Below are positions 36,926 through 51,236 of a stretch of 64,000 nucleotides of DNA, one piece after another. The DNA is taken from positions 40,781,949 through 40,845,948 of the forward strand of contig OX393553.1 of NCBI GenBank assembly GCA_947650365.1, read 5' to 3'. The notes under the pieces were generated by a model, which saw only the letters and a list, made by a program, of their open reading frames with translations, was not told where the DNA came from and did not search any database. Both the position numbers and the translations under genes were made by a program. This DNA comes from Chamaelirium japonicum (Eukaryota > Streptophyta > Magnoliopsida > Liliales > Melanthiaceae). Positions within the stretch are counted from its first letter, which is position 1. Each line of letters starts with the position of its first letter.

Positions 36926-39405
36926 TAGATCGTACGAAGGAATTAGATTGGATCATACGAATGAATTAGAATGAATGGATCGTACGAATGAATTAGAATG
37001 GATCGTATGAATGAATTAGAATGGATACATTCGTGCGAATGAATTAGAATGGATCGTACGAATGAGTAAGAATGGATCGTACGAATGAAATAGAATGGAT
37101 TGTACGAAGGAATTAGAATGGATCATATGAATGAAATAGAATGGATCGTACGAACGAATTAGAATGGATCGTAGGAATGAATTAGAATGGATCGTACGAA
37201 TGAATTAGAATGGATCGTACGAATGAAATAGAATGGATTGTACGAATGAATTAGAATGGATCGTACGAATGAATTAGCATGGATCGTGCTAATGAATTAG
37301 AATGGAACGTACGAATGAATTAGAATGGATCGTAGAATGGATCGTATGAATGAATTAGATTGGATCGTATGAATGAATTAGAATGGATAATATGCATGAA
37401 CTAGAATAGATCGTACGAAGGAATTAGAATGGATCGTACGAAGGAATTAGAATGAATACATTTGTGCTAATGAATTAGAATGGATCGTACGAATAAATTA
37501 GAATGGATCGTACGAATGAATTAGAATGGATTGTACGAATGAAATAGAATGGATTGTATGAATGAATTAGAATGGATCGTACGAATGAATTCATACATGT
37601 ACGAATGATTTAGAATGGATACATTCGTGCGAATGAATTAGAATTAGAATGGATCGTGCGAATGAATTAGAATGGATCGTATGAATGAATTAGAATGGAT
37701 CGTGCGAATGAATTAGAATGGATCGTATGAATAAATTAGAATGGATCGTGCGAATGAATTAGAATGGATACATTCGTGCGAATGAATTAGAATGGATCAT
37801 ACGAATGAATTAGAATGAATCGTATGAATGAATTAGATTGGATAGTAAGAATGAATTAGAATGGATCGTGCGAATGAATTAGAATGGATCATACGACTGA
37901 ATTAAAATGGATCGTATGAATGAATTAGAATGGATCGTATGAATAAATTAGAATGGATCGTAAGAAAGAATTAGAATGGATCGTACGTATGAATTAGAAT
38001 GGATACATTCATGGGAATGAATTAGAATGGATCGTACGAATGAATTAGAATTGATACATTCGTGCGAATGAATTAGAATGGATCGTATGAATGAATTAGA
38101 ATGGATCGTGCGAATGAATTAGAATGGATCGTACGAATGAATTAGAATGGATCGTATGAATGAATTAGAATGGATCGTGCGAATGAATTAGAATGGATCG
38201 TCTGAATGAAATAGAATGGATCGTATGAATTAGAATGGATCGTACGAAGGAATTAGAATGGATCGTATGAATGAATTCATACATGTACGAATGAATTAGA
38301 ATGGATCGTACAAATGAATTAGAATGATCTGTGAATGAATTAGAATGGATCGTACGAATGAATTAGAATGGATCGTGCGAATGAAATTGAATGGATCGTA
38401 CGAATGAATTAGAATGAATTAGAATGGATCGTACAAATGAATTAGAATGGATTGTAAGAATGAATTAGAATGGATCGTACAAATGAATTAGAATGATCTT
38501 GCGAATGAATTAGAATTAGAATGAATTAGAATGATCTTGCGAATGAATTAGAATTAGAATGGATTGTATGAATGAATTAGAATGGATCGTAAGAATGAAT
38601 TAGAATGGATCGTACAAATGAATTAGAATGATCTTCCGAATGAATTAGAATGGATCGTACGAATGAATTACAAATGAATTAGAATGATCTTGCGAACGAA
38701 TTAGAATTAGAATGGATTGTATGAATGAATTAGAATGGATCGTCAGAATGAATTAGAATGGATCGTACAAATGAATTAGAATGATCTTGCGAATGAATTA
38801 GAATGGATCGTACGAATGAATTAGAATGGATCGTGCGAATGAAATTGAATGGATCGTACGAATGAATTAGAGTGGATCGTGCGAATGAATTAAAATGGAT
38901 CATACGAATGAATTAGAATAGATTGTGCGAATGAATTAGAATGAATCGTACGAATGAATTAGAATGGATCGTAATAATGGATTGTACGAATGAAATAGAA
39001 TGGATCGTACGAATGGATTAGAATTCATTCGTAGGAATGAAATATAATGGATCGTACGAAGGAATTAGAATGGATCGTACGAAGGAATTAGAATGGATCG
39101 TACGAACGAATTAGAATGGATACATTCGTGCAAAAGAATTAGAATGGATTGTATGAATGAATTAGAATGGATCGAATGAATGAATTAGAATGGATCGTGC
39201 GAATGAATTAGATTGGATCATATGAATGAATTAGATTGGATCGTAAGAATGAATTAGAATGGATCGTGCGAATGAATTAAAATGGATCGTACGAATGAAT
39301 TAGAATTGATCGTGCAAATGAATTAGAATGGATCGTACGAATGAATTAGAATGGATTGTACGAAGGAATTAAAATGGATCGTATGAATGAATTAGAATGG
39401 ATACA
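36926..39405 (-). repeat. Minus-sense satellite block 48
   Basis: The second-longest minus-sense run. It includes two partial plus-sense scars (TTCATACATG near 37590 and 38279), one TTCATTCG scar at 39021, and a local ~153-bp repeat at about 38520-38825. Confidence 0.9.
38520..38825 (-). repeat. Local ~153-bp repeat with GATCTT units
   Basis: The unusual string GATCTT occurs at 38533, 38630, 38686 and 38783, giving alternating spacings of 97 and 56 bp, i.e. a 153-bp period in two copies. Related forms lie at 38326 and 38495. The units also carry a doubled ATTAGAATTAGAATGG. This local form is not seen elsewhere in the window. Confidence 0.8.
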
Positions 39406-39823
39406 TTCGTACAATCCATTCTAATTCATTCGTACGATCCATTCTAATTCACTCATACGATCCATTCTAATTCATTCATACGATCCATTCTAATTCATTC
39501 GCACGAATGTTCATACAATCCATTCTAATTCATTCGCACGAATGTACGATCCATTCTTACTCATTCGTACGATCCATTCTAATTCATTCGCACGAATGTA
39601 TCCATTCTAATTCATTCGTACGATCCATTCTAATTCATTCGCACGAATGTATCCATTCTAATTCATTCGTACGATCCATTCTAATTCATTCGCACAATCC
39701 ATTCTAATTCATTCGTACGATCTATTCCTATTTATTCGTACGATCCATTCTAATTCATTCCTACAATCCATTCTAATTCTTTCGCACGATTCTTTCAAAG
39801 TCATTCGTATGATCCATTCTAAT
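39406..39823 (+). repeat. Plus-sense satellite block 49
   Basis: Three regularly spaced 28-bp or related units produce the satellite-only open frame at 39507-39707. It ends AATT|GATCG. Confidence 0.88.
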
Positions 39824-40170
39824 TGATCGTACGAAGGAATTAGAATGGATCGGATACATTCGTGCGAATGAATTAGAATGGATCATACGAAGGAATTAGA
39901 ATAGATCGTACGAAGGAATTAGAATGGATCGTACGAAGGAATTAGAATGGATCGTGCGAATGAATTAGAATGGATCGTATGAATGAAATAGAATGGATCG
40001 TGTGAAAGAATTAGAATGGATTGTATGAATGAATTAGAATGGATCGTATGAATGAATTAGAATGGATACATTCGTGTGAATGAATTAGAATGGATCGTGC
40101 GAATGAAATAGAATGGATCGTACGAATGAATTAGAATGGATCGTACGAATGAATTAGAATAGATTGTACG
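39824..40170 (-). repeat. Minus-sense satellite block 50
   Basis: Starts GATCGTACGAAGG with a GGATCGGATACATTC unit near 39848. Its right half duplicates block 46. Confidence 0.88.
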
Positions 40171-40254
40171 ACGAATGTATCCATTCAAATTCATTCGTAC
40201 GATCCATTCGAATTCATTCATACGATCCATTCTAATTCATTCGTACGATCCATT
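40171..40254 (+). repeat. Plus-sense satellite block 51
   Basis: About 3.5 plus-sense units; the right join is CCATT/ACGAATAAATT. Confidence 0.84.
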
Positions 40255-40328
40255 ACGAATAAATTAGAAAGTATACATTCGTGCGAATGAATTAGAATGG
40301 ATCATACGAATGAGTAAGAATGGATCGT
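40255..40328 (-). repeat. Short minus-sense block 52
   Basis: About three minus-sense units ending at the centre of ATCGTACGAT (40324-40333). Confidence 0.84.
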
Positions 40329-42767
40329 ACGATCCATTCTAATTCATTTGCATGATCCATTCTAATTCATTCGCACGATTCATTCTAATTTATTCATACG
40401 ATCTATTCTAATTCTTTCGCACGAATGTATCCATTCTAATTCATTCACACGAATGTATCCATTGTAATTCATTCGTACGATCCATTCTAATTCCTTCGTA
40501 CGATCCATTCTAATTCATTCATACGATCCATTCTAATTCATTCGTACGATCCATTCTAATTCATTCGCACGATCCATTCTAATTCATAAGTACGATCCAT
40601 TCTAATTCATTTATACGATCCATTCTAATTCATTCGTACGTTCCAGTCTAATTCATTAGCATGATCCATGCTAATTCATTCGTACGATCCATTCTAATTC
40701 ATTCGCACGATCCATTCTAATTCATTCGCACGAATGTATCCATTCTAATTCATTCGTACGATCCAATCTAATTCATTCGTACGATCCATTCTAATTCATT
40801 TATACGATCCATTCTAATTCATTCGTATGATCCATTATAATTCATTCGCACGATCCATTCTAATTCATTCATACGATCCATTTTAAATCATTCGCACGAA
40901 TGTATCCATTCTAATTCATTCATACGATCCATTCTAATTCATTCGCACGAATGTATCCATTCTAATTCCTTTGTACGATCCATTCTATTTCATTCATACG
41001 ATCCATTCTATTTCATTCGTATGATCCCATACGATCCATTCTTACTCATTCATACGATCCATTCTAATTCATTCGCACGATCTATTCTAATTCATTCATA
41101 CGATCCATTCTAATTCATTCATACGATCCATTCTAATTTATTCATAAGATCCATTCGAATTCATTCGCACGATCCATTCTAATTCATTCATATGATCCAT
41201 TCTAATTCATTCGTACGATCCATTCTAATTCATTCGGACGAATATATCCATTCTAATTCCTTCGTATGATCCATTCTAATTCATTCATACAATCCATTCT
41301 AATTCATTCGCACAATCTATTCTAATTCATTCATACGATCCATTCTAATTCTTTCGCACGAATGGATCCATTCTAATTCATTCGTATAATCCAATCTAAT
41401 TCATTCGTACGGTCCATTCTAATTCATTCGTACGATCCATTCTAATTCATTCGTACGATCTATTCTAATTCATTCGTACGATCCATTCTAATTCATTCGT
41501 ACGATCCATTTTAATTCATTCATACAATCCATTCTAATTCATTTGCATGAATATATCTATTCTAATTCATTCGTACGATCCATTCTAATTCTTTCGTACG
41601 ATCCATTCTAATTCCTTCGTACAATCCATTCTAATTCATTCGTATGATCCATTCTAATAATTCATACAATCCATTCTATTTCATTCGTACGATCCATTCT
41701 TACTCATTCGTACGATCCATTCTAATTCATTCATACGATCCAATCTAATTCATTTGCACGAATATATCCATTCTAATTCATTCATACGATCCATTCTATT
41801 TCATTCGTACGATGGATTCTTACTCATTCGTATGATCCATTCTAATTCGTTCGTACGATCCATTCTAATTCATTCGTACGATCCATTCTAATTCATTCGC
41901 ATGATCAATTCTAATTCATTCATACAATCCATTCTAATTCATTCGCACGATCCATTCTAATTCATTCATACGATCCAATCTAATTCATTCATTCGATCCA
42001 TACTAATTCATTCGTATGATCCATTCTAATTCCTTCGTACGATCCATTCTAATTCATTCCTATGATCCATTCTAATTCAATCGTACGATCCATTCTAATT
42101 CATTCGTACGATCCATTCTAATTCATTCGCACGATCCATTCTAATTCATTCGTACAATCCATTCTATTTCATTCGTACGATCCATTCTTACTCGATCAAT
42201 TCTAATTCATTAATACGATCCATTCTTACTCATTCGTACGATCCATTCTAATTCATTCATATGATCTATTCTAATTCATTAATATGATCCAATCTAATTC
42301 ATTCATATGATCCATTCTAATTCCTTCGTACGATCCATTCTAATTCTTTCACACGATCCATTCTAATTCATTCGTACGATCCAATCTAATTCATTCGCAC
42401 GATCCATTCTAATTCATTCGTACGATCTATTCTATTTCATTCGTACGATCCATTATTACGATCCATTCTAATTCATTCGCACGATCCATTCTAATTCATT
42501 AATACGATCCATTCTAATTCATTCGTACGACGCACGATCTATTCTAATTCATTCATACGATCCAATCTAATTCATTCATACGTATCCATTCTAATTCATT
42601 CGTACGATCCATTCTAATTCATTCATATGATCCATTCTAATTCATTCGTACGATCCATTCTAATTTATTTGTACGATCCATTCTAATTCATTCGTACGAT
42701 CCATTCTAATTCATTCATACGATCTATTAAATCATTCGCACGAATGTATCCATTCTAATTCATTCGT
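40329..42767 (+). repeat. Plus-sense satellite block 53
   Basis: A 2.4-kb plus-sense run with small unit breaks at about 41032 (ATCCCATACG), 42193 (CTCGATCAATTC) and 42453 (CCATTATTACG). Confidence 0.9.
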
Positions 42768-42864
42768 ACGAAGGAATTAGAATGGATCGTACGAATGAAT
42801 TAGAATGGATACATTCGTGCGAATGAATTAGAATGGATTATACGAATGAATTAGAATGGATTGT
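42768..42864 (-). repeat. Short minus-sense block 54
   Basis: About four minus-sense units. The left junction is a CGTACG palindrome and the right join, GTACGAATGTATCC, recurs at 54288. Confidence 0.86.
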
Positions 42865-43090
42865 ACGAATGTATCCATTCTAATTCATTCGTATGATCCA
42901 TTCTAATTCCTTCGTACGATCCATTCTAAATCATTCAAACGATCCAATCTAATTCATTCATACGATCCATTCTAATTCATTCGCACAATCTATTCTAATT
43001 CATTCGTACGATCCATTCTAATTCATTCGCACAATCTATTCTAATTCATTCATACGATCTATTCTAATTCATTCATACGATCCATTCTAA
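42865..43090 (+). repeat. Plus-sense satellite block 55
   Basis: About ten plus-sense units ending CTAA|CGTATGAATG. Confidence 0.86.
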
Positions 43091-43185
43091 CGTATGAATG
43101 AATTAGAATGGATCGTACGAAGGAATTAGAATGGATCGTACGAAGGAATTAGAATAGATCGTACGAATGAATTAGAATGGATACA
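43091..43185 (-). repeat. Short minus-sense block 56
   Basis: About four units. The right junction GATACATTCGTACAATCC is the same as at 39405. Confidence 0.85.
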
Positions 43186-43313
43186 TTCGTACAATCCATT
43201 CTAATTCATTCGTACAATCCATTCTAATTCATTTGCACGAATGTATCCATTCTAATTCATTCGTACGATCCATTCTAATTCCTTCGTACGATCCATTCTA
43301 ATTCATTCGTACG
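43186..43313 (+). repeat. Plus-sense satellite block 57
   Basis: About 5.5 plus-sense units ending CGTACG|TTAGAATGG. Confidence 0.85.
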
Positions 43314-43460
43314 TTAGAATGGATCGTATGAATGAATTAGAATGGATCGTATGAATGAATTAGAATAGATTGTGCGAATGAATTAGAATGGATCGTACGA
43401 ATGAATTAGAATGGTGCGAATGAATTAGAATGGATCGTGCGAATGAATTAGAATGGATCG
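43314..43460 (-). repeat. Minus-sense satellite block 58
   Basis: About six minus-sense units with a truncated one (GAATGGTGCGAATG) near 43411. The right junction is the second copy of the one at 13384. Confidence 0.86.
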
Positions 43461-44196
43461 CGTACAATACATTCTATTTCATTCGTACGATCCATTCTTA
43501 CTCATTAGCACGATCCATTCTAATTCATTCGTACAATCCATTCTAATTCATTCGTACAATCCATTCTAATTCATTCGCACGATCCATTTTAATACATTCG
43601 CACAATCTATTCTAATTCATTTGCACAATCCATTCTAATTCATTCATACGATCCATTCTAATTCATTCGCACGAATTTATCCATTCTAATTCATTCGTAC
43701 GATCCATTCTATTTCATTCGTACGATCCATTCTTACTCATTCGTACGATCCATTCTAATTCATTTGCACGAATATATCCATTCTAATTCATTCGTACGAT
43801 CCATTCTAATTCCTTCGTACGATCCATTCTAATTCATTAATACGATCCAATCTAATTCATTCGTACGATCAATTCTAATTCATTAGCACGATCTATTCTA
43901 ATTCATTCATACAATCCATTCTAATTCTTTCACACGATCCATTGCTAATTTATTCGCACGATTTATTCTAATTCATTAGCACAATCCATGCGAATTCATT
44001 CGCACGATCCATTCTAATTCATTCATATGATCCATTCTAGTTCATTCATACGATCTATTCTAATTCTTTCGCACGAATGTATCCATTCTACTTCATTCAT
44101 ACGATCTAATCTAATTCATTCCTACGATCCATTCTAATTCATTCGTACGATCCATTCTAATTCCTTCATACGATCCATTCTAATTCATTCGGACGA
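43461..44196 (+). repeat. Plus-sense satellite block 59
   Basis: Its left end follows 13385 onward (CGTACAATRCATTC, CTTACTCATTAGC). Confidence 0.88.
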
Positions 44197-44246
44197 ATGG
44201 ATCGTGCGAATGAGTAAGAATAAATCATATGAATCTAATAGAATGT
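44197..44246 (-). repeat. Short minus-sense block 60
   Basis: Two diverged minus-sense units (ATGAGTAAGAATAAATC, then GAATCTAATAGAATG). Confidence 0.8.
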
Positions 44247-47200
44247 ACGATATATTCTAATTTATTCGTACGATCCATTCTAATTCATTCATATGATCCA
44301 TTCTAATTTATTCGCACGAATGTATCCATTCTAATTCATTCGTACGATCCATTCTAATTCATTTGTACAATCCATTCAATTTCATTCGTACGATCCATTC
44401 TTACTCATTCGTATGATCCATTCTAATTCATTCGTACGATCCATTCTAATTCCTTCGTACGAATGTATCCACACTAATTCATTCGTACGATCCATTCTAA
44501 TTCATTCGCACGATCCATTCTAATTCCTTCATACGATCCATTCTAATTCTTTCGTACGATCCATTCTAATTCATTCATACGATCCATTCTAATTCATTCG
44601 TACGATCCATTCTAATTCATTCGTATGATCCATTCTAATTCATTCGTACAATCCACTCTAATTCATTCGCATGATCCATTCGAATTCACTCATACGATTC
44701 ATTCTAATTCATTCGTACGATCCATTCTAATTCATTCGTACGAATGTATCCATTCTAATTCATTAGTACGAATGTATCCATTCTAATTCCTTCGTACGAT
44801 CCATTCTAATTCCTTCGTATGAATCATTCTTACTCATTCGTACGATCCATTCTTACTCATTCGTACGATCCATTCTAATTCATTCGCACGAATGTATCCA
44901 TTCTAATTCATTCGTACGATCCATTCTAATTCCTTCGTACGATCCATTCTAATTCCTTCGTACGATCCATTCTAATTCCTTTGTACGACCTATTATATTT
45001 CATTCGTATCGTACGATCCATTCTAATTCATTCGCACGATCCATTCTAATTCATTCATACGATCCATTCTAATTCTTTCGTACGATCCATTCTAATTCAT
45101 TCGCACAATCCATTCTAATTCACTAATACGAGCCAATCTAATTCATTCATACGATCCATTCTAATTCATTCGCACGATCTATTCTAATTCATTCATACGA
45201 CCTATTCTAATTCATTCGTACGATCCATTCTAATTCATTCATACGATCCATTCTAATTTCACACGATCCATTCTAATTCATTTGTATAATCCATTCTTAT
45301 TCATTCCCATGAATGTATCCATTCTAATTCATACGTACGATCCATTCTAATTCATTTATATGATCCAATCTAATTCATTCATATAATCCATTCTAATTCA
45401 TTCGCACAAATTTATCCATTCTAATTCATTCGTACGATCCATTCTAATTCATTCGCACGATCCATTCTAATTCATTAATACGATCCAATCTAATTCATTC
45501 ATACGATCCATTCTAATTCATTCGCACGAATGTATCCATTCTAATTCATTCGTACGATCCATTCCAATTCATTCGCACAATCTATTCTAATTCATTCGTA
45601 CGATCCATGCTAATTCATTCGTACAATCCATTCTAATTCATTCGCACGATCTATTCTAATTCATTTGCACGAATGTATCCATTCTAATTCATTCGTACGA
45701 TCCATTCTAATTCATTCGTACAATCCATTCTATTTTATTCGTACGATCCATTCGTACGATCCATTCTAATTCATTCGTACGATCCATTCTTACTCATTCG
45801 CACGATCCATTCTAATTCATTCGCACGAATGTATCCATTCTAACTCATTCGTACGATCCATTCTAATTCATTCGTACAATCCATTCTATTTTATTCGTAC
45901 GATCCATTCTTACCATTCGTATGATCCATTCTAATTCATTCGCACGAATGTATCCATTCTTATTCATTCGTACAATCCATTCTAATTCCTTCGTATGAAC
46001 CATTCTAATTCATTCCCATGAATGTATCCATTCTAATTGATACGTACAATCCATTCTATCTCATTCGTTCGATCCATTCTTACTCATTCGTACGATCCAT
46101 TCTGATTCATTCGCACGAATGTATCCACTCTAATTCATTCGTACGATCCATTCTAATTCCTATGATCCATTCTAATTCATTCGTACGAATGTATCCATTC
46201 TAATTCATTCATACGATCCATTCTAATTCATTCGCACGATCTATTCGAATTCACTCATACGATCCATTCTAAGTCATTCATACGATCCATTATAATTCAT
46301 TCGCACGATCCATTCTAATTCATTCATACGATCCATTCTAATTCATTCGTACGATCCATTCTAATTCATTCGCACGATCCATTCTAATTCATTCATACGA
46401 TCCATTCTAATTCATTCATACAATCCATTTTAATTCATTCGTACGATCCATTCTAATTCATTCGCATAATCTATTCTAATTCATTCGTACGATCCAATCT
46501 AATTCCTTCGTACAATCTATTCTAATTCCTTCGTACGATCCATTCTATTTCATTCGTAGGATCCATTCTAATTCATTCGTACGATCCATTCTAATTCCTT
46601 CGTACGATCCATTCTAATTCATACGATCCATTCTATTTCATTCATACGATCCATTCCAATTCATTCACACGATCCATTCTAATTCATTCATACGATCCAA
46701 TCTAATTCATTCATATGATCCATTCTAATTCATTCGCACAATCTATTCTAATTCATTCATACGATCCATTCTAATTCATTCGTACGGTCCATTCTAATTC
46801 ATTCGCACGATCCATTCTAATTTATTCGCACGAATGTATCCATTCTAATTCATTCGTATGTATCCATTCTAATTCATTCGTACGATCCATTCTATTTCAT
46901 TCGTACGATTCATTCTTACTCATTCATACGATCCATTCTAATTCGTAAGTACGATCCATTCTAATTCATTCATACGATCCATTCTAATTCATTTGCACGA
47001 TCCATTCTAATTCATTCGTACGATCCATTCTAATTCATTTGCACAATCTGTTCTATTTCATTCGTACGATCCATTCTAATTCATTCGTACGATCCATTCT
47101 AATTCATTCATACGATCCATTCTAAGTCATTCGTATGATCCATTCTAATTCATCCGCAGGATCCATTCTAATTCATAATTACAATCTATTCTAATTAATT

Positions 47201-47301
47201 CGTACGATCCATTCTAATTCATTCGTACAATCCATTCTATTTCATTCGTACGATCCATTCTTACTCATTCGTACGATCCATTCTAATTCATTCTATTTCA
47301 T
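44247..47301 (+). repeat. Plus-sense satellite block 61
   Basis: The longest single-orientation run (about 3.1 kb). It has TTGATACGTACAATCC near 46037 and a 19-bp unit near 46617. The open frame at 46018-46203 is satellite only. Confidence 0.9.
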
Positions 47302-47596
47302 GGGAATGAATTAGAATGGATTGTACGAATGAAATAGAATGGATCGTACGAATGAATTAGAATGGATAAATTCGTGCGAATGAATTAGAATGGATTGTAC
47401 GAATGAATTAGAATGAATACATTCGTGCGAATGAATTAGAATAGATTGTACGAATGAATTTGAATGGATCATACGAATGAATTAGAATGGATTGTACTAA
47501 GGAATTAGAATGGATACATTCGTGCGAATGAATTCGAATGGATCGTACGAATGAATTAAAATAGATTGTGTGAATGAATTAGAATGAATCATACGT
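47302..47596 (-). repeat. Minus-sense satellite block 62
   Basis: Starts at CATGGGAATG and ends ATACGT|AGGAATG. Confidence 0.87.
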
Positions 47597-47645
47597 AGGA
47601 ATGTATCCATTCTAATTCCTTCGTACGAATGGATCCATTCTAATT
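47597..47645 (+). repeat. Short plus-sense block 63
   Basis: Two plus-sense units containing a GAATGGATCCATTC palindrome. It ends TCTAATTAGAATGG. Confidence 0.81.
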
Positions 47646-48975
47646 AGAATGGATCGTACGAATGAAATAGATTGGATCGTACGAATGAATTAGAATGGAT
47701 CATGCGAATAAATTAGAATGGCTCGTACGAATGAATTAGAGTGGATACATTTGTACGAAGGAATTAGAATGGATCGTACAAATGAATTAGAATGGATTCA
47801 TTCGTGCAAATGAATTAGAATGGATCGTATGAATGAATTAGAATGGATTGTATGAATGAATTAGAATGTATCGTACGAATGAATTAGAATGGATACATTC
47901 GTGCGAATGAATTAGAATGGATTATACGAATGAGTAAGAATGGATCGTACGAATGAAATAGAATGGATTGTACGAATGAATAAGAATGGATCATACTAAT
48001 GAATTAGAATGGATCGTGCGAATGAATAAGAATGGATCGTGCGAATGAATTAGAATAGATTGAGCAAATGAATTAGAATGGATCGTACGAATGAGTAAGA
48101 ATGGATCGTACGAATGAAATAGAATGGATCGTACGAATGAATTAGAATGGATCGTGCGAATGAATTAGAATGGATCATACGAATGAATTAGAATAGATTG
48201 TGCGAATGAATTAGAATGGATCATACAATGAATTAGAATAGATCGTAATAATGGATCATACGAATGAAATAGAATGGATCGTACGAGTGAATTAGAATTC
48301 ATTCGTACGAATGAAATAGAATGGATCGTACAAAGGAATTACAATGGATCGTACGAAGGAATTAGAAAAGATCGTACGAATTAATTAGAATGGATACATT
48401 CGTGCAAAAGAATTAGAATCGATTGTATAAATGAGATAGAATGGATCGAATGAATGAATTAGAATGGATCGTGCGAATGAATTAGATTGGATCGTATGAA
48501 TGAATTAGAATGGATCGTACGAATGAATTAGAATAGATTGTGCGAATGAATTAGAATGGATCGTACGAATGAATTAGAATTGATCGTACGAATGAATTAG
48601 AATAGATTGTGCGAATGAATTAGAACGGATCGTACGAATGAATTAGAATGGATCGTATGAATGAATTAGAATGGATCGTATGAATGAATTAGCAGGATCG
48701 TGCGAATGAATTAGAATGGTTCGTGCGAATGAATTAGAATGGATCGTATGAATGAATTAGAATGGATCGTGTGAATGAATTAGAATGGATCATATGAATC
48801 AAATAGAATGGATCGTATGAATTAGAATGTATCGTACGAAGGAATTAGAATGGATCGTATGAATGAATTTGATTGGATCGTATTAATGATTTAGAATGGA
48901 TTGTATGAATGAATTAGAATGGATCGTACGAATGAGTAAGAATGGATCGTATTAAAGAATTAGAATTGATCGTGC
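47646..48975 (-). repeat. Minus-sense satellite block 64
   Basis: The segment at about 48210-48420 matches 38940-39130 (offset 9,274 bp), including an embedded GAATTCATTCGTA scar at 48295. It ends at CGTGCGCACG. Confidence 0.9.
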
Positions 48976-49599
48976 GCACGAATCTTTCAAATTCATTCGT
49001 ACAATCCATTCTAATTCAATCGCACGATCCATTCGAATTCACTCATACGATCCATTCTAATTCATTCATACAATCCATTCCAATTCATTCGCACGATCCA
49101 TTCTAATTCTTTCACACGATCCATTCTATTTCATTTATACGATCCATTCTAATTCATTCGCACGACCCATTCTAATTCATTCATACGATCCATTCTAATT
49201 CATTCGTACGATCCATTCTAATTCATTTGCACGATCCATTCTAATTCATATGTACGATCCATTCTAATTCATTCATACGATCCATTCTAATTCATTTGCA
49301 CGATCCATTCTAATTCCATTCTATTTCATTCGTACGATCCATTCTTACTCAATCGTATAATCCATTCTAAATCATTCGCACGAATGTATCCATTCTAATT
49401 CATTCGTACGATCCATTCTAATTCATTCGCACGATCCATTTTAATTCATTAATACGATCCAATCTAATTCATTCATATGATCCATTCTAATTCATTCGCA
49501 CAAATATATCTATTCTAATTCATTCGTACGATTCTAATTCATTCATACAATCCATTCTAATTCTTTCACACGTCATACGATCCATTCTAATTCCTTCGT
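48976..49599 (+). repeat. Plus-sense satellite block 65
   Basis: Begins at the centre of TCGTGCGCACGA and ends at a CGTACG core (49597-49602). Confidence 0.89.
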
Positions 49600-51004
49600 A
49601 CGAATGAATTAGAATGGATTGTACGAAGGAATTAGAATGGATACATTCGTACGAATGAATTAGAATGGATCCTACGAATGAATTAGAATAGATTGTGCGA
49701 ATGAATTAGAATGGATCGTATGAAAAAATTAGATTGGATCGTATGAATGAATTAGAATGGATCGTGCGAATGAATTAGAATGGATCGTACGAATGAATTA
49801 GAATGGATCATACAAATGAAATAGATGGATACATTCGTGCGAATGAATTAGAATAGATCGTACAAATGAGTAAGAATGGATCGTACGAATGAAATAGAAT
49901 GGATTGTATGAATGAATTAGAATGGATCGTACGAATGAAATAGAATGGATCGTACGTATGAATTAGAATGGATCGTGCGAATGAATTAGAATGGATCGTA
50001 TGAATGGATTAGAATGGATCGTACGAATGAAATAGAATGGATCATGCGAATGAATTAGAATGGATCATGCGAATGAAATAGAATGGATCGTGCGAATGAA
50101 ATAGAATGGATACAAATGAATTAGAATGGATCATACGAATGAATTAGAATGGATCATAAGAATGAAATAGAATGGATCGTACGTATGAATTAGAATGGAT
50201 CGTGCGAATGAATTAGAATGGATCGTATGAATGAATTAGAATGGATCGTACGAATGAAATAGAATGGATCGTGCAAATGAATTAGAATGGATCGTGCGAA
50301 TGAATTAGAATGGATCGTGTGAATGAAATAGAATGGATACAAATGAGTTAGAATGGATCATACGAATGAATTAGAATGGATCGTATGAGTGAATTCGAGT
50401 GGATCGTGCGAATGAATTAGAATGGATTGTACGAATGAATTAGAATGGATCGTGTTAATGAGTAAGAATGGATCGTACGAATGAATTAGAATGGAACGTA
50501 TGAATGAATTAGAATGGATCATACGAAGGAATTAGAATGGATCGTACGAATGAATTAGAATGGATATATTCGTGCGAATGAATTAGAATGGAACGTACGA
50601 ATGAGTAAGAATGGATCGTACGAATGAAATAGAATGGATTGTACGAAGGAATTAGAATGGATACATTCGTGCGAATGAATTAGAATGGATTGTACGAATG
50701 AATTAGATTGGATCGTGCGAATGAATTAGAATGGATCGTACAAATGAGTAAGAATGGGTCGTGCGAATGAATTAGAATGGATCGTACGAATGAATTCGAA
50801 TGGATACATTCGTGCAAAAGAATTAGAATGGATTGTATGAATGAATTAGAATGGATCGTGCGAATGAATTAGAATGGATTCATTCGTGCGATTGAATTAG
50901 AATGGATCGTATGAATGAATTAGATTGGATCGTATGAATGAATTAGAATGGATCGTGCGAATGAATTAGAATGGATCGTACGAATGAATTAGAATGGATC
51001 GTAT
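49600..51004 (-). repeat. Minus-sense satellite block 66
   Basis: Holds two near-copies of a segment with GGATACAAATGAG/ATTAGAATGG (about 50040-50160 and 50270-50410), part of the minus-sense landmark. Confidence 0.9.
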
Positions 51005-51236
51005 GTTCTAATTCATTCGCACGAATGTATCCATTCTAATTCATTCGTACGATCCATTCTAATTCATTCATACGATCCATTCTATTTCATTTGCACGAAT
51101 ATATCCATTCTAATTCATTCGTATGATCCATTCTAATTCATTCGTACGATCCATTCCAATTCATTCGCACAATCTATTCTAATTTATTCGTACGATCAAT
51201 TCTAATTCATTAGCACGATCCATTATAATTCATTCG
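51005..51236 (+). repeat. Plus-sense satellite block 67
   Basis: About ten plus-sense units. The right join CATTCGGAATGGATC resembles that at 53756. Confidence 0.87.
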
